Positions 46,998 to 57,349 are shown, counted from the stretch's first letter. The stretch is DNA of 64,000 bases from Bacteroidota bacterium (GCA_030834125.1 JAURFW010000010.1:1-64000), one strand, 5' to 3'. Numbers and translations: made by a program. The notes: a model not told the origin generated them from the letters alone.

Positions 46998-47621
46998 ATG
47001 AACGGTTTAATAGGAAAAAAATTGGGAATGACTAGCATTTTCGATGCTAATGGTAAGCGCGTAGCTTGCACTGTAGTGGAAGCAGGTCCATGTGTGGTGA
47101 CTCAAATTAAAAATGAGGATACGGATGGATACAATGCTGTACAAATAGCTTTCGGTGAAAAGAAAGAAAAACATGCTACTGCTGCTGAGAAAGGTCATTT
47201 CAAAAAAGCAAAAACTAATGCCGCGAGTGCAGTAGTTGAATATAGAGATTGGGATTCTGAAAGTGAAATTACTTTAGGTTCAGTTTTGGATGTTAATTTG
47301 TTTGAAGAAGGTGAATTTGTTGACGTAGTTGGTACTTCAAAAGGTAAAGGTTTCCAAGGTGTTGTAAAGCGTCATGGATTTGCCGGAGTGGGACAAGCAA
47401 CTCACGGTCAACATAACCGTTTGCGTGCGCCAGGTTCAATTGGAGCATGTTCTTTCCCAGCACGTGTATTTAAAGGTACTCGTATGGCAGGTAGAATGGG
47501 TGGTGAAAGAGTAAAAGCTTTCAACTTAGTTGTATTAAAAATTGACACTGAAAATAATCTTTTAGTATTGAAAGGTTCAATTCCAGGTCATAATGGTTCA
47601 ATCGTTTATATCGAGAAATAA
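46998..47621 (+). CDS. rplC: 50S ribosomal protein L3
   Basis: A 207-residue early-assembly protein near the peptidyl transferase centre. It starts [21 protein letters not shown]. The centre carries [17 protein letters not shown] and [16 protein letters not shown], which includes the Gln that is methylated in many bacteria. [15 protein letters not shown] closes the core. rplD follows after 3 bases. Confidence 0.98.
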   Translation: MNGLIGKKLGMTSIFDANGKRVACTVVEAGPCVVTQIKNEDTDGYNAVQIAFGEKKEKHATAAEKGHFKKAKTNAASAVVEYRDWDSESEITLGSVLDVNLFEEGEFVDVVGTSKGKGFQGVVKRHGFAGVGQATHGQHNRLRAPGSIGACSFPARVFKGTRMAGRMGGERVKAFNLVVLKIDTENNLLVLKGSIPGHNGSIVYIEK

Positions 47622-47624
47622 GCC

Positions 47625-48242
47625 ATGAATATTAAAGTATTAGACAAAACAGGAGCTGAAACAGGTAGAACTGTTACCTTATCTAAGGATATCTTTGGTG
47701 TTGAACCAAATGATCATGCAATCTATTTGGATGTAAAGCAATACATGGCGAACAAACGTCAAGGAACTCACAAATCAAAAGATCGTTCTGAGATTTCACG
47801 TTCAACCCGTAAACTTTTCCGTCAGAAAGGTACTGGAGGAGCTCGTCATGGATCATTAAAAGCTGGTATCTATGTTGGTGGTGGACGTATTCATGGTCCT
47901 CGTCCAAGAGATTACAGTTTTAAATTAAATAAAAAGCTTAAGACCGTGGCGCGTAAAAGTGCATTGTCTTATAAAGCTAAAGATAAATCAATAATGGTGG
48001 TTGAAGATTTTGAAATGGCAGCTCCTAAGACTGCTGAATTCAAAAATATCCTGAATGCACTAAATGTTAACGGGAGATCTTTGTTTGTTACTGCAGCAGC
48101 TGATAAAAATATTTATTTATCTGGTCGTAACATACCAAAAAATGAAATTATTCCGGCTGCAGATTTAAACACTTATCAAGTATTAAAGGCTTCAAGTTTG
48201 ATTTTTACTGAAAGTGCTATCAATAAATTACAAGAGAAATAA
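47625..48242 (+). CDS. rplD: 50S ribosomal protein L4
   Basis: A 205-residue protein lining the exit tunnel. The tunnel loop is visible in RSTRKLFRQKGTGGARHGS and GGGRIHGPRPRDYSF. In enteric bacteria L4 represses the S10 operon; no equivalent leader structure was recognised here. It is followed by rplW after 5 bases. Confidence 0.98.
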   Translation: MNIKVLDKTGAETGRTVTLSKDIFGVEPNDHAIYLDVKQYMANKRQGTHKSKDRSEISRSTRKLFRQKGTGGARHGSLKAGIYVGGGRIHGPRPRDYSFKLNKKLKTVARKSALSYKAKDKSIMVVEDFEMAAPKTAEFKNILNALNVNGRSLFVTAAADKNIYLSGRNIPKNEIIPAADLNTYQVLKASSLIFTESAINKLQEK

Positions 48243-48247
48243 TAACG

Positions 48248-48532
48248 ATGATACTTAAAAAGCCATTGGTAACCGAAAAATCTAACCTTGTTATGGACAA
48301 GACCGGAAAGATTGGTTTCATTGTGGATCACAAAGCCACAAAAGATGAAATCAAAGCCGAGGTTGAAAAATTCTATAACGTAGAGGTAGAATCGGTAAAT
48401 ACCATGATTCAGCGGGGGAAAGCACGTCGCAACAGACGTACAGGCCAAATCTCCGGTTATACTGCGAAGTATAAAAAGGCCTTCGTTACATTAAAAGAAG
48501 GGTTTAACATTGATTTTTTTGAAAACGTTTAA
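48248..48532 (+). CDS. rplW: 50S ribosomal protein L23
   Basis: A 94-residue protein at the tunnel exit that docks trigger factor and SRP. ILKKPLVTEKSNLVMDKTGKIGFIVDHKATK is the conserved front and VEVESVNTMIQRGKARRNRRTG the rRNA-binding loop. It lies 5 bases after rplD and 3 before rplB. Confidence 0.98.
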   Translation: MILKKPLVTEKSNLVMDKTGKIGFIVDHKATKDEIKAEVEKFYNVEVESVNTMIQRGKARRNRRTGQISGYTAKYKKAFVTLKEGFNIDFFENV

Positions 48533-48535
48533 AGT

Positions 48536-49372
48536 ATGGCAGTAAGAAGATTAAAACCAATCACACCTGGAACTCGTTTTCGCGTTGCGAACACATTCGA
48601 GGAAATAACTACTGACAAGCCTGAGAAGTCATTGTTAGAGCCGATTAAGAAGTCGGGTGGTAGGAATAACCAAGGTAAAATCACCATGCGTTATATTGGT
48701 GGTGGACACAAGCGTCGTTACAGAATTATTGATTTCAAGCGTGATAACGCAGGAGTTAATGGTGAAGTTAAAACCATCGAGTACGATCCCAATAGAAGCG
48801 CATTTATTTCATTGATAGAATATACCAACGGAGAAAAGAGATATATAATCGCTCCATCTGGTATCAAGGTGGGTCAGACGATCCAACAGGGTTCGGGTTC
48901 ATCTCCTGACCTCGGTAATGCAATGCCAATGTTGGAAATGCCTCTAGGTACATTAATTCACAATATTGAAATGCAACCTGGTCAAGGTGGAAGACTTTGT
49001 CGTAGTGCAGGTTCTTATGCCCAATTAATGGCGAAAGAGGGAAAATATGTAGCTCTTAAATTGCCTTCAGGTGAAAGTAGATTCGTATTAGGTGCATGTA
49101 TGGCAACAGTTGGTTCTGTGAGCAACAGTGAGCATAGTCAAGAAAATAAAGGTAAAGCAGGTAGAAGTCGTTGGTTAGGACGTCGTCCAAGAACTCGTCC
49201 TTCTGCGATGAACCCAGTAGATCACCCAATGGGTGGTGGTGAAGGAAGAAACAAAGGTGGACAGCCTCGTTCTAAGAATCTTATTTATTCTCAAGGACAG
49301 AAGACACGTTCTACTAACAAGCATTCTTCACGTTTAATTATTGAAAGAAGAAAATCCAAGCGTAACAAGTAA
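48536..49372 (+). CDS. rplB: 50S ribosomal protein L2
   Basis: A 278-residue protein essential for subunit association and peptidyl transfer. [16 protein letters not shown] starts it; [22 protein letters not shown] is the conserved RNA-binding portion, and [17 protein letters not shown] contains the highly conserved His of the L2 C-terminal extension. Confidence 0.98.
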   Translation: MAVRRLKPITPGTRFRVANTFEEITTDKPEKSLLEPIKKSGGRNNQGKITMRYIGGGHKRRYRIIDFKRDNAGVNGEVKTIEYDPNRSAFISLIEYTNGEKRYIIAPSGIKVGQTIQQGSGSSPDLGNAMPMLEMPLGTLIHNIEMQPGQGGRLCRSAGSYAQLMAKEGKYVALKLPSGESRFVLGACMATVGSVSNSEHSQENKGKAGRSRWLGRRPRTRPSAMNPVDHPMGGGEGRNKGGQPRSKNLIYSQGQKTRSTNKHSSRLIIERRKSKRNK

Positions 49373-49387
49373 AAGTAATAGATAACA

Positions 49388-49645
49388 ATGGCAAGATCGA
49401 TTAAAAAAGGACCGTTTGTAGACATCAAGTTGATGAGCAAAGTCGATTCAATGAATGAAGCCAATAAAAAGTCAGTAATTAAAACTTGGTCTAGAAGATC
49501 AATGATTATTCCTGATTTTGTTGGTCATACTTTTGCGGTACACAATGGAAATAAGTTTATTCCTGTTTATGTAACTGAAAATATGGTCGGACATAAATTA
49601 GGTGAGTTTGCACCCACTAGAACATATAAAGGTCACGGTAAATAA
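49388..49645 (+). CDS. rpsS: 30S ribosomal protein S19
   Basis: An 85-residue protein of the 30S head that contacts S13. The sequence [12 protein letters not shown] and the later [18 protein letters not shown] and [12 protein letters not shown] are diagnostic. It sits between rplB (15-base gap) and rplV (8-base gap). Confidence 0.97.
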   Translation: MARSIKKGPFVDIKLMSKVDSMNEANKKSVIKTWSRRSMIIPDFVGHTFAVHNGNKFIPVYVTENMVGHKLGEFAPTRTYKGHGK

Positions 49646-49653
49646 GATTTAAA

Positions 49654-50019
49654 ATGGAAGCAAAAGCAATATTAAGAAATTGTCCTTTATCTCCACGTAA
49701 AATGCGTTTACTAGCAGACCAGGTTCGTGGTCAACGTGTTGAGATGGCGTTGAATATATTACAGTGGAATCAAAAACCTACTTATGCTATTTACTTAAGT
49801 AAATTGGTTAAAAGTGGTATTGCAAACTGGGGAAATGTTAATTCAGATGCTCGTATCGAAGATAGCGAGTTGTATGTAAAATCAATTATGGTCGATGGTG
49901 GTTTCACCATGAAGCGCTTGAGAACAGCTCCTCAAGGTCGCGGTTACAGAATGAGAAAAAGATCTAATCATGTAACCATCGTCATCGATAGTAAAATCAG
50001 TAATTCAGAGGAAGTATAA
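49654..50019 (+). CDS. rplV: 50S ribosomal protein L22
   Basis: A 121-residue protein of the exit tunnel. [27 protein letters not shown] is the conserved N-terminal helix pair, and [26 protein letters not shown] is the tunnel hairpin. A single base separates it from rpsC. Confidence 0.97.
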   Translation: MEAKAILRNCPLSPRKMRLLADQVRGQRVEMALNILQWNQKPTYAIYLSKLVKSGIANWGNVNSDARIEDSELYVKSIMVDGGFTMKRLRTAPQGRGYRMRKRSNHVTIVIDSKISNSEEV

Positions 50020-50020
50020 A

Positions 50021-50737
50021 ATGGGACAAAAAGTAAACCCTATAGGATTGCGTTTAGGTATCATTCGTGGTTGGGATTCTAGCTGGTATGGTGGAACTGA
50101 CTACGGTGATAAACTAGTAGAGGACGATAAAATCCGTAAATATTTAAAAGTTAGATTGCCAAAAGGTGGTATTTCTAAAGTGATTATTGAGCGTACGTTA
50201 AAGCGTATAACTTTAAGTATTAACACTGCTCGCCCAGGTATCGTAATTGGTAAAGGTGGTCAGGAAGTTGATGCTATCCGGGAGGAAATCAAGAAAATCA
50301 CAAGTAAAGATGTTCAAATTAACATTAATGAAATTAAGCGTCCTGAATTAGATGCTAAGTTAGTGGGTGAGAACATTGCTCAACAAATTGAAAATCGTTT
50401 CTCTTACAAGAGAGCAATTAAGAATGCTTTGCAAAGTACAATGAAGATGGGTGCTGATGGAATTAAAATTCGTATCGGTGGTCGTTTAAATGGTGCTGAG
50501 ATTGCTCGTTCAGAAATCTACAAAGACGGAAGAACTCCTTTGCATACATTGCGTTCTAATATTGATTATGCTTTAGTTGAAGCTCAAACCGTTTACGGTA
50601 AGATTGGTATTAAAGTTTGGATTTGTCGTGGTGAGATATATGGTAAAGTAGATCTTTCTCCAAGTGGTGAATCTGAAAAGAAGTCTAGTGGAAATAATCG
50701 CGGTGGTAGAAGAGACCGTCGTCGCAGAAATAACTAA
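50021..50737 (+). CDS. rpsC: 30S ribosomal protein S3
   Basis: A 238-residue protein at the mRNA entry channel. [14 protein letters not shown] is diagnostic. The KH domain has the motif [17 protein letters not shown] (about residues 68-84). The C-terminus ends in an Arg/Gly-rich tail, [12 protein letters not shown]. Confidence 0.98.
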   Translation: MGQKVNPIGLRLGIIRGWDSSWYGGTDYGDKLVEDDKIRKYLKVRLPKGGISKVIIERTLKRITLSINTARPGIVIGKGGQEVDAIREEIKKITSKDVQININEIKRPELDAKLVGENIAQQIENRFSYKRAIKNALQSTMKMGADGIKIRIGGRLNGAEIARSEIYKDGRTPLHTLRSNIDYALVEAQTVYGKIGIKVWICRGEIYGKVDLSPSGESEKKSSGNNRGGRRDRRRRNN

Positions 50738-50747
50738 TTGATAGAAA

Positions 50748-51173
50748 ATGTTAAGTCCAAAAAGAACGAAATATAGAAAGCAGCAAAAAGGCCGGATTAC
50801 AGGCATCGCTGGACGTGGACATAGAATCGAGTTTGGAAGCTTCGGTTTGAAGTGCATGGAACCACACTGGATTACTGCGAGACAAATTGAGGCGGCTCGT
50901 ATTGCTGTTACCCGTTATTTGAAAAGGGAAGGTCAAGTTTGGATTCGTATTTTTCCAGACAAACCGGTAACTAAAAAGCCAGCTGAAGTACGTATGGGTA
51001 AAGGTAAAGGTGCTCCAGAATATTGGGTTGCACGTGTTAAGCCCGGTACTATTATGTTTGAAGTAGGTGGAGTTCCTTTGGAAATTGCCAAAGAGGGAAT
51101 GCGTTTAGCAGCACAAAAACTCCCTGTACAATGTAAATTTACAATTCGTCCCGATTACGTAGAAGAGGATTAA
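50748..51173 (+). CDS. rplP: 50S ribosomal protein L16
   Basis: A 141-residue protein that positions the A-site t[19 protein letters not shown] is the usual start, followed by the region around [29 protein letters not shown] and [13 protein letters not shown]. rpmC follows after 1 base. Confidence 0.98.
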   Translation: MLSPKRTKYRKQQKGRITGIAGRGHRIEFGSFGLKCMEPHWITARQIEAARIAVTRYLKREGQVWIRIFPDKPVTKKPAEVRMGKGKGAPEYWVARVKPGTIMFEVGGVPLEIAKEGMRLAAQKLPVQCKFTIRPDYVEED

Positions 51174-51174
51174 T

Positions 51175-51417
51175 ATGAAATACTCAGAAATAAAAGAACT
51201 GCCTAATAAGGAATTGGTAGAGCGTTACAAAGAGGAGCGCACACGTTACCAAAAAATGCAGTTTCAAAATGCAATCTCTCCGATAGATCAGCCACACAAG
51301 ATGGGTGAAACTCGTCGCGACATTGCGCGCTTGTTAACAGAGTTGAATGCGCGACGCAAAGAAGCTCAATACCAAGCATTTTTAAGAAATAACGAAAACG
51401 CAAGTAAAGAAGACTAA
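51175..51417 (+). CDS. rpmC: 50S ribosomal protein L29
   Basis: An 80-residue protein at the tunnel exit, about 17 residues longer than the E. coli protein through a C-terminal tail ([11 protein letters not shown]). [21 protein letters not shown] and the later [15 protein letters not shown] match the family's two-helix fold. Its TAA overlaps the rpsQ ATG (TAATG). Confidence 0.95.
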   Translation: MKYSEIKELPNKELVERYKEERTRYQKMQFQNAISPIDQPHKMGETRRDIARLLTELNARRKEAQYQAFLRNNENASKED

Positions 51418-51677
51418 TGGAAACAACAAGAAACGCCAGAAAAGAAATCGTTGGTACGGTTACAAGTTCCAAAATGGATAAAACCATTGTGGTTTCTGTG
51501 GTTCGTAATGTGAAACATCCGAAATACGGAAAGTACTTCAAGAAGACCAAAAAGTTCGCTGCTCACGATGAAAAAAATGAGTGTGGAGAAAACGATATTG
51601 TTAAAATTATGGAGACCCGTCCTATGAGTAAAAACAAAAGATGGAGACTCGTTGAAATAGTTGAAAAAGCCAAATAA
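51417..51677 (+). CDS. rpsQ: 30S ribosomal protein S17
   Basis: An 86-residue OB-fold protein that binds helix 11 of 16S r[22 protein letters not shown] and [21 protein letters not shown] are diagnostic, and [20 protein letters not shown] ends it. It is coupled to rpmC by overlap and lies 2 bases before rplN. Confidence 0.97.
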   Translation: METTRNARKEIVGTVTSSKMDKTIVVSVVRNVKHPKYGKYFKKTKKFAAHDEKNECGENDIVKIMETRPMSKNKRWRLVEIVEKAK

Positions 51678-51679
51678 TC

Positions 51680-52048
51680 ATGATACAAACAGAAAGTAGA
51701 TTAAAAGTGGCTGATAACAGCGGAGCAAAAGAAGTTCTTTGTATCCGCGTTTTGGGAGGAACCAAACGTCGTTATGCAAGCGTTGGCGATAAAATCGTTG
51801 TCAGTGTTAAACAAGCAATGCCAGGAGGTAATATCAAAAAAGGGGCTGTTTCTAGAGCCGTAGTTGTACGTGTGAAGAAAGAAGTACGTCGCCCTGATGG
51901 ATCATATATTCGTTTTGATGAAAATAGTTGCGTATTGTTGAATGCTGCTGGCGAACCACGAGGTACTCGTATCTTTGGGCCTGTTGCACGTGAATTACGT
52001 GACAAACAGTTTATGAAAATTGTTTCCTTAGCACCAGAAGTATTATAA
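51680..52048 (+). CDS. rplN: 50S ribosomal protein L14
   Basis: A 122-residue protein at the subunit interface. [27 protein letters not shown] is diagnostic, with [30 protein letters not shown] and [15 protein letters not shown] later. First gene of the spc group; rplX follows after 5 bases. Confidence 0.98.
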   Translation: MIQTESRLKVADNSGAKEVLCIRVLGGTKRRYASVGDKIVVSVKQAMPGGNIKKGAVSRAVVVRVKKEVRRPDGSYIRFDENSCVLLNAAGEPRGTRIFGPVARELRDKQFMKIVSLAPEVL

Positions 52049-52053
52049 TAGTG

Positions 52054-52374
52054 ATGTCAAGAAAGAAATTACATATCAAAAAGGGTGACACCGTGACGGT
52101 TTTGTCAGGTGACGATCGCGGAAAAAGTGGTCGAGTGCTTGTAGTTTACCCTGAAAAGAATCGCGCTATCGTGGAAGGTTTAAATATGGTGTCTAAGCAC
52201 AAAAAACCTACTGCTCAAAATACTAGCGGTACAATCGAGAAAATGGAAGCTCCAATACACATCTCTAATTTGATGTTAACTGTGGGTGGAACCAAAACTC
52301 GTGTGGGACGTAAAGAAGATGAAAATGGCAAACTTGTTAGAGTTGCGAAGAAAACCGGAGAAATTATCAAATAA
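52054..52374 (+). CDS. rplX: 50S ribosomal protein L24
   Basis: A 106-residue assembly-initiating protein. [25 protein letters not shown] is the KOW motif, followed by [13 protein letters not shown] use the ATG at 52054; an in-frame GTG one codon upstream is less likely. Confidence 0.96.
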   Translation: MSRKKLHIKKGDTVTVLSGDDRGKSGRVLVVYPEKNRAIVEGLNMVSKHKKPTAQNTSGTIEKMEAPIHISNLMLTVGGTKTRVGRKEDENGKLVRVAKKTGEIIK

Positions 52375-52376
52375 CC

Positions 52377-52928
52377 ATGAGCTACACTCCTAGATTAAGA
52401 AAGAAATATTTTGATGCTGTTGTACCAGCAATGCAAGCTAAGTTTAACTACAAAAGCTCAATGCAGGTGCCGAGAATATCTAAAATCGTGTTGAACCAGG
52501 GTATTGGTGCAGCAGTAAATGATAAGAAATTAGTTGATGCAGCTGTAGAAGAAATGACTAAAATTACTGGTCAAAAAGCTGTTCCAACAATGTCAAAAAA
52601 GGCCATCTCTAACTTTAAGTTAAGAGAAAATATGCCGATTGGTTGTAAAGTAACACTTCGCCAAGAAAGAATGTATGAATTCATGGATCGTTTGATTGCA
52701 GTAGCTATGCCTCGTATTCGTGATTTTCAAGGCCTAGAAGTGAAAGGTTTTGACGGACGTGGTAACTGGACTATGGGTATCACAGAACAAATTATTTTCC
52801 CTGAAATCGAAATCGACAAGGTAAATAAAATTTCTGGTATGGACATTACAGTTGTTACTACTGCTGAAAATGACGAAGAAAGTTTAGAGTTGTTACGTTT
52901 GTTGGGATTCCCATTTAAAAAGAATTAA
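52377..52928 (+). CDS. rplE: 50S ribosomal protein L5
   Basis: A 183-residue 5S rRNA-binding protein of the central protuberance. [36 protein letters not shown] and [20 protein letters not shown] are diagnostic, and [17 protein letters not shown] closes it. It starts 2 bases after rplX. Confidence 0.98.
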   Translation: MSYTPRLRKKYFDAVVPAMQAKFNYKSSMQVPRISKIVLNQGIGAAVNDKKLVDAAVEEMTKITGQKAVPTMSKKAISNFKLRENMPIGCKVTLRQERMYEFMDRLIAVAMPRIRDFQGLEVKGFDGRGNWTMGITEQIIFPEIEIDKVNKISGMDITVVTTAENDEESLELLRLLGFPFKKN

Positions 52929-52936
52929 AAAGTAAT

Positions 52937-53206
52937 ATGGCAAAAGAAAGCATCAAGGCAAGACAGCGTAAGCGCGAATACTTAGTAGACCGCTATGCTG
53001 AAAAAAGAGCCCAATTGAAAGCCGAGGGTAAGTATGATGAATTACAGAAACTTCCCCGCAACGCTTCTCCAGTAAGGTTGAGAAATCGTTGTAAAATAAC
53101 GGGTAAACCAAGAGGATATATCCGCGTTTTTGGATTGTGCCGAAATCAATTCCGTCAATTAGCGAGCGATGGTAAAATTCCTGGTGTAACAAAATCAAGC
53201 TGGTAA
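52937..53206 (+). CDS. rpsN: 30S ribosomal protein S14, zinc-free type
   Basis: An 89-residue protein of the 30S head. It has the long form without the CxxC zinc ribbon: [24 protein letters not shown], then [32 protein letters not shown]. The C-terminus [15 protein letters not shown] is diagnostic. It lies 8 bases after rplE. Confidence 0.98.
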   Translation: MAKESIKARQRKREYLVDRYAEKRAQLKAEGKYDELQKLPRNASPVRLRNRCKITGKPRGYIRVFGLCRNQFRQLASDGKIPGVTKSSW

Positions 53207-53217
53207 AATAGATTCAA

Positions 53218-53616
53218 ATGACAGATCCAATAGCAGATTACTTAACCAGATTGCGTAATGCAATGAAAGCTAACCACCGTGTGGTTGAAATTCCTGCAAG
53301 CAATCTAAAGAAGGAAATTACTCGTGTATTATACGAGAAAGGGTACATACTGAAGTACAAGTTCGAAGATACTGATAACAACCAAGGTTTAATAAAAATT
53401 GCCTTGAAATACCATCCTACAACGCGTCAGAGTGCAATCACTAATTTAAAAAGAGTGAGTACGCCTGGTTTGAGAAGATATGCAGGAAATGGTAATGTTC
53501 CTCGAGTATTAAACGGATTAGGTGTAGCAGTATTGACTACCTCAAAGGGTGTAATGACCGATAAAGAAGCACGCCAGCTAGGAATAGGTGGGGAGGTGCT
53601 TTGTTACGTTTATTAA
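53218..53616 (+). CDS. rpsH: 30S ribosomal protein S8
   Basis: A 132-residue primary 16S rRNA-binding protein and, in E. coli, the spc operon repressor. MTDPIADYLTRLRNAMKANH starts it; RVLNGLGVAVLTTSKGVMTDKEARQLGIGGEVLCYVY is the conserved C-terminal half. Confidence 0.98.
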   Translation: MTDPIADYLTRLRNAMKANHRVVEIPASNLKKEITRVLYEKGYILKYKFEDTDNNQGLIKIALKYHPTTRQSAITNLKRVSTPGLRRYAGNGNVPRVLNGLGVAVLTTSKGVMTDKEARQLGIGGEVLCYVY

Positions 53617-53636
53617 TTTAATAAAAGAAGAAAAAT

Positions 53637-54185
53637 ATGTCACGCGTAGGAAAAGCCCCCGTTCAAGTTCCATCAGGAGTGAATGTGACCGTTGCATCAG
53701 GTATTGTGTCAGCGAAAGGGCCAAAAGGAGAACTGACTCAATCGATTCCTGAAAATTTTGAAGTGAAATTGGAAGAGAATGTTTTGTCAGTAAATCGCCC
53801 AAGCGACAGCAAGCAGGATAAGAGCCTTCACGGTTTGTACAGGTCCTTGCTAAACAACATGATTGTTGGTGTCAGCGAGGGTCACAAGGTTACTCAAGAG
53901 CTTGTGGGTGTTGGTTACAAGGTTTCTAATCAAGGTAACCTAGTAGAATTTGTTGTGGGTTACTCTCACAAAATTGTATTCGATATCCCTAAAGAGATTA
54001 CTGTTGAAACCGTAATGCAGAAAGGTCAAAATCCAACTATTATTATGACTAGCTCAGATAAGCAGTTGTTAGGACAAGTTGCTGCGAAGATTCGTTCATT
54101 CCGCAAACCTGAACCATACAAAGGAAAAGGTATCAAGTTTGCCGGTGAAGTTTTACGTAAAAAAGCAGGTAAATCTGCAGGTTAG
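53637..54185 (+). CDS. rplF: 50S ribosomal protein L6
   Basis: A 182-residue protein near the GTPase-associated centre. MSRVGKAPVQVPSGVNVTV starts it. The second repeat has TVMTS-type strand residues and ends FRKPEPYKGKGIKFAGEVLRKKAGKSAG, the conserved rRNA-binding C-terminus. Confidence 0.97.
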   Translation: MSRVGKAPVQVPSGVNVTVASGIVSAKGPKGELTQSIPENFEVKLEENVLSVNRPSDSKQDKSLHGLYRSLLNNMIVGVSEGHKVTQELVGVGYKVSNQGNLVEFVVGYSHKIVFDIPKEITVETVMQKGQNPTIIMTSSDKQLLGQVAAKIRSFRKPEPYKGKGIKFAGEVLRKKAGKSAG

Positions 54186-54197
54186 TAAGATATTATC

Positions 54198-54554
54198 ATG
54201 GCTAAGACTAAAGTTTCAAGAAGAAATAAAATCCGTAACCGTATTAGAGGTACTGTTACAGGAACTGCCCAAAGACCTCGTTTGAGTGTTTTTCGCAGTA
54301 ATAAAGATATCTATGCACAATTAATAGATGATGTAACTGGGGTAACATTGGTTTCTGCATCATCTCGTGAGGCTACTATTGCAGATGTAAAAGATACTAA
54401 AGTTGTAAAAGCAGGTTTAGTTGGAAAAAAGATTGCAGAATTAGCAAAAGGTGCAGGTATCGAGCAAGTTGTTTTTGATCGTGGAGGATATTTATACCAC
54501 GGTCGTGTTAAAAGTTTGGCCGAAAGCGCACGCGAAGGAGGCCTTGTATTCTAA
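54198..54554 (+). CDS. rplR: 50S ribosomal protein L18
   Basis: A 118-residue 5S rRNA-binding protein. [33 protein letters not shown] is the conserved core and [26 protein letters not shown] is the diagnostic end. It lies between rplF (12-base gap) and rpsE (11-base gap). Confidence 0.97.
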   Translation: MAKTKVSRRNKIRNRIRGTVTGTAQRPRLSVFRSNKDIYAQLIDDVTGVTLVSASSREATIADVKDTKVVKAGLVGKKIAELAKGAGIEQVVFDRGGYLYHGRVKSLAESAREGGLVF

Positions 54555-54565
54555 AGGAGAACAAA

Positions 54566-55087
54566 ATGTCAAGTTTGAGAAATAATCAACGCATCCGTCC
54601 AGGAGATATTACACTAACTGAAAAAGTTGTGGCTATTAACCGTGTAGCGAAAGTTACAAAAGGTGGACGTACATTTAGTTTTACTGCAATAATAGTTGTA
54701 GGAGACGGAAATGGTACTGTCGGTCATGGTCTAGGAAAGTCTAGTGAGGTTATCGAGGCAATTAATAAAGGAATTGAAGATGCAAAGAAAAATTTGATAC
54801 GTGTACCCGTTATTAACGGAACAGTACCGCACGAACAAATTGGTAAATATGGTGGAGGACACGTATTGTTAAAGCCAGCTTCACACGGTACTGGAGTTAT
54901 CGCTGGTGGTGCGATGCGTGCAGTATTGGAAAGTGCTGGTGTAACAGACGTATTGGCAAAATCCAAGGGTTCTTCTAACCCTCACAATGTGGTAAAAGCA
55001 ACTTTCAAAGCATTAACAACTATGAGAGATCCATATGCCATCGCTGAGTTAAGAGGAATTGAGTTGAAACAAGTTTTTAATGGTTAA
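54566..55087 (+). CDS. rpsE: 30S ribosomal protein S5
   Basis: A 173-residue protein at the mRNA entry and decoding region. [29 protein letters not shown] is the double-stranded RNA-binding-like domain, followed by [25 protein letters not shown]. The later [27 protein letters not shown] is also diagnostic. Confidence 0.98.
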   Translation: MSSLRNNQRIRPGDITLTEKVVAINRVAKVTKGGRTFSFTAIIVVGDGNGTVGHGLGKSSEVIEAINKGIEDAKKNLIRVPVINGTVPHEQIGKYGGGHVLLKPASHGTGVIAGGAMRAVLESAGVTDVLAKSKGSSNPHNVVKATFKALTTMRDPYAIAELRGIELKQVFNG

Positions 55088-55092
55088 GAGAA

Positions 55093-55272
55093 ATGGGAAA
55101 AGTTAAAGTAACACTTGTGAAAAGTGGTATCGGTTACCCAAAGAATCAAAAAGCAACATTGAAAGCTTTGGGACTTCGTAAGATGAATGCTAGTCGTGAA
55201 TTAGAATTAAACCCTCAGCTTGAAGGTATGATTCGTACAGTTTCACATTTAATTAAAGTAGAAAACGCGTAA
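55093..55272 (+). CDS. rpmD: 50S ribosomal protein L30
   Basis: A 59-residue protein read directly from the sequence. MGKVKVTLVKSGIGYPKNQK followed by ATLKALGLRKMNASRELEL matches L30. It lies 5 bases after rpsE, and its TAA overlaps the rplO ATG as TAATG. Confidence 0.96.
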   Translation: MGKVKVTLVKSGIGYPKNQKATLKALGLRKMNASRELELNPQLEGMIRTVSHLIKVENA

Positions 55273-55724
55273 TGAACTTAAGTAATTTAAAACCAGCTGC
55301 AGGATCAGTGAAATCTCGTAAGAGGATTGGTCGTGGTCAGGGTTCTGGTCGTGGAGGTACATCCACCAAAGGTCATAAAGGTGCTCAATCAAGAACTGGT
55401 TACTCTCGTAAAATCGGTTTTGAAGGGGGTCAGATGCCATTGCAAAGACGTATACCGAAAGGGGGATTTAAAAATATCAACCGTGTGGAATACGCTGCAA
55501 TCAATCTTGATATACTTCAAGCTATTGCCGATGAGATGAAAATCACTAAGATTGATCGCGATGTTCTTCTTCAAAAGAATATGATTTCTAAATCCGATCG
55601 TTTTAAGGTTTTAGGGCGCGGAGAGTTGAAGTCAAGTATTGAAGTACATGCACACAAATTCAGTGAAACCGCTAAAGCTGCAATTGAAAATGCGGGAGGA
55701 TCTACTCAAGTAATTGCTAAATAA
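55272..55724 (+). CDS. rplO: 50S ribosomal protein L15
   Basis: A 150-residue late-assembly protein. MNLSNLKPAAGSVKSRKRIG, GRGGTSTKGHKGAQSRTGYS and GFEGGQMPLQRRIPKGGF are diagnostic. Coupled to rpmD by overlap; secY follows after 2 bases, the standard order. Confidence 0.98.
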   Translation: MNLSNLKPAAGSVKSRKRIGRGQGSGRGGTSTKGHKGAQSRTGYSRKIGFEGGQMPLQRRIPKGGFKNINRVEYAAINLDILQAIADEMKITKIDRDVLLQKNMISKSDRFKVLGRGELKSSIEVHAHKFSETAKAAIENAGGSTQVIAK

Positions 55725-55726
55725 TT

Positions 55727-57097
55727 ATGAAAAAACTCCTCGAAACCTTCAAACACATATGGGCCATTGAGGAACTGCGTAAGCGTATTACCTATACGCT
55801 AATGTTGTTGGTTATATATCGTCTAGGTTCTTACATTATTCTTCCCGGAATTGATGCCGGAATGCTCGAGGGTCTTCAAAATCAAACTAAAAATAACATT
55901 TTAGGTTTGATCAATACTTTCGCAGGTGGTGCATTTGCACGTGGAGCAATTTTTGCTCTTGGTATTATGCCATACATATCTGCTTCTATTTTTATGCAAT
56001 TGGTTTCTATTGCGATTCCAAGTTTTCAACGTTTGCAGAAAGAAGGAGAAGAAGGTAGAAGAAAAATTAACCAATACACACGTATTCTTACGATAATATT
56101 TACTTCAGTACAAGCATATGCGTACTTGAATAACATTGTAAGTAGCCCAGGTAACCAAGCAGCGTTGTTATTTAATTTCGACCCAAACTTGATGTCTAAA
56201 TCAATGTTCTTTATCACCAATATCTTCTTACTTACTGCGGGTACTATGTTTACCATGTGGATGGGAGAAAGGATTACGGATAGAGGTTTAGGAAATGGTA
56301 TCAGTTTGATAATTATGGTTGGTATTATTGCACGCCTACCAGCAGCTTTAGTAGCAGAATTCTTTTTCCGTGTGAACAAAGGAGGATTAATACTATTCGT
56401 TGTGGAATTATTAATATGGTTCTTCGTAGTTTTATTAGTCATCATGTTAACTCAAGGTACAAGAAAAATTGCTGTGAATTATGCAAAGCGAGTTATGGGT
56501 AATAGACAATATGGTGGAGCACGTCAATTTTTGCCAATTAAGATTTTGGCTGCAGGGGTTATGCCAATCATATTTGCTCAAGCATTATTGTTTTTGCCGG
56601 CGACAATTGGTAGTTTCTATACAGAAGGAAATGCACCTGGATGGTTGATGAGTTTAATGAATCCTTACGGATTTTGGCACAATGCTTTCTTGGTATTTAT
56701 GATTATAATATTCACCTACTTCTACACAGCAATTATTTTTAATCCTGTGCAGATGTCAGAAGAAATGAAAAGAAATAATGGATTCATTCCAGGAGTTAAA
56801 CCAGGTAAACACACAGCAAACTTTATTGATGGAGTAATCTCAAGAATAACTCTCCCTGGTGCAGTGTTTATCTCCTTAGTTGCTGTACTTCCTGTTTTTG
56901 CTGCTAAAGCAGACGTGAATCAGGAGTTTAGTCAATTTTATGGTGGGACAAGTTTATTGATTTTGGTGGGTGTGGTGTTAGATACTCTACAACAGATAGA
57001 GAGTTATTTACTCATGAGAAAGTATGACGGATTCATGAGTGGAGGAGGAAAATTAAAAGGTAGGATGTCAGGAGCCTATTCGCAAGTTGATATTTAA
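55727..57097 (+). CDS. secY: Sec translocon channel SecY
   Basis: A 456-residue inner-membrane protein with ten membrane segments that forms the SecYEG channel. It starts MKKLLETFKHIWAIEELRKRI. The plug region reads LGLINTFAGGAFARGAIFALGIMPYISASI. The cytoplasmic loop NRQYGGARQFLPIKILAAGVMPIIFA is near the ribosome and SecA contact. The conserved end is VLDTLQQIESYLLMRKYDGF. adk and map, which follow secY in many bacteria, are absent; infA comes next, with its own promoter inside the secY 3' end. Confidence 0.98.
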   Translation: MKKLLETFKHIWAIEELRKRITYTLMLLVIYRLGSYIILPGIDAGMLEGLQNQTKNNILGLINTFAGGAFARGAIFALGIMPYISASIFMQLVSIAIPSFQRLQKEGEEGRRKINQYTRILTIIFTSVQAYAYLNNIVSSPGNQAALLFNFDPNLMSKSMFFITNIFLLTAGTMFTMWMGERITDRGLGNGISLIIMVGIIARLPAALVAEFFFRVNKGGLILFVVELLIWFFVVLLVIMLTQGTRKIAVNYAKRVMGNRQYGGARQFLPIKILAAGVMPIIFAQALLFLPATIGSFYTEGNAPGWLMSLMNPYGFWHNAFLVFMIIIFTYFYTAIIFNPVQMSEEMKRNNGFIPGVKPGKHTANFIDGVISRITLPGAVFISLVAVLPVFAAKADVNQEFSQFYGGTSLLILVGVVLDTLQQIESYLLMRKYDGFMSGGGKLKGRMSGAYSQVDI

Positions 57098-57117
57098 AAA
57101 ATAAATTATTAATTTTG
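57087..57117 (+). promoter_or_regulatory. Internal promoter for infA and the alpha operon
   Basis: TTG (57087-57089), a 20-base spacer and TAATTTTG (57110-57117) match the same pattern as the rpsL promoter. The -33 lies in the last codons of secY. The infA ATG follows 13 bases after the -7. Confidence 0.65.
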
Positions 57118-57130
57118 CAACCCTTTTGAT

Positions 57131-57349
57131 ATGTCGAAGCAAGATGCCATAAAACAAGACGGAGTAATTTCAGAGGCTCTTTCAAACGCGATGTTTCGTG
57201 TTAAATTAAAGAATGGCCACGAGATTATTGCCACTATTTCAGGAAAGATGCGAATGCACTATATACGTATCCTCCCTGGAGATAAAGTACAAGTTGAAAT
57301 GTCACCTTACGATTTAACAAGAGGAAGAATTACTTTAAGGTATAAGTAA
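57131..57349 (+). CDS. infA: Translation initiation factor IF-1
   Basis: A 72-residue OB-fold protein that blocks the A site during initiation. [41 protein letters not shown] and [24 protein letters not shown] are diagnostic. It has a probable own promoter and leads infA-rpmJ-rpsM-rpsK-rpsD-rpoA-rplQ. Confidence 0.98.
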   Translation: MSKQDAIKQDGVISEALSNAMFRVKLKNGHEIIATISGKMRMHYIRILPGDKVQVEMSPYDLTRGRITLRYK

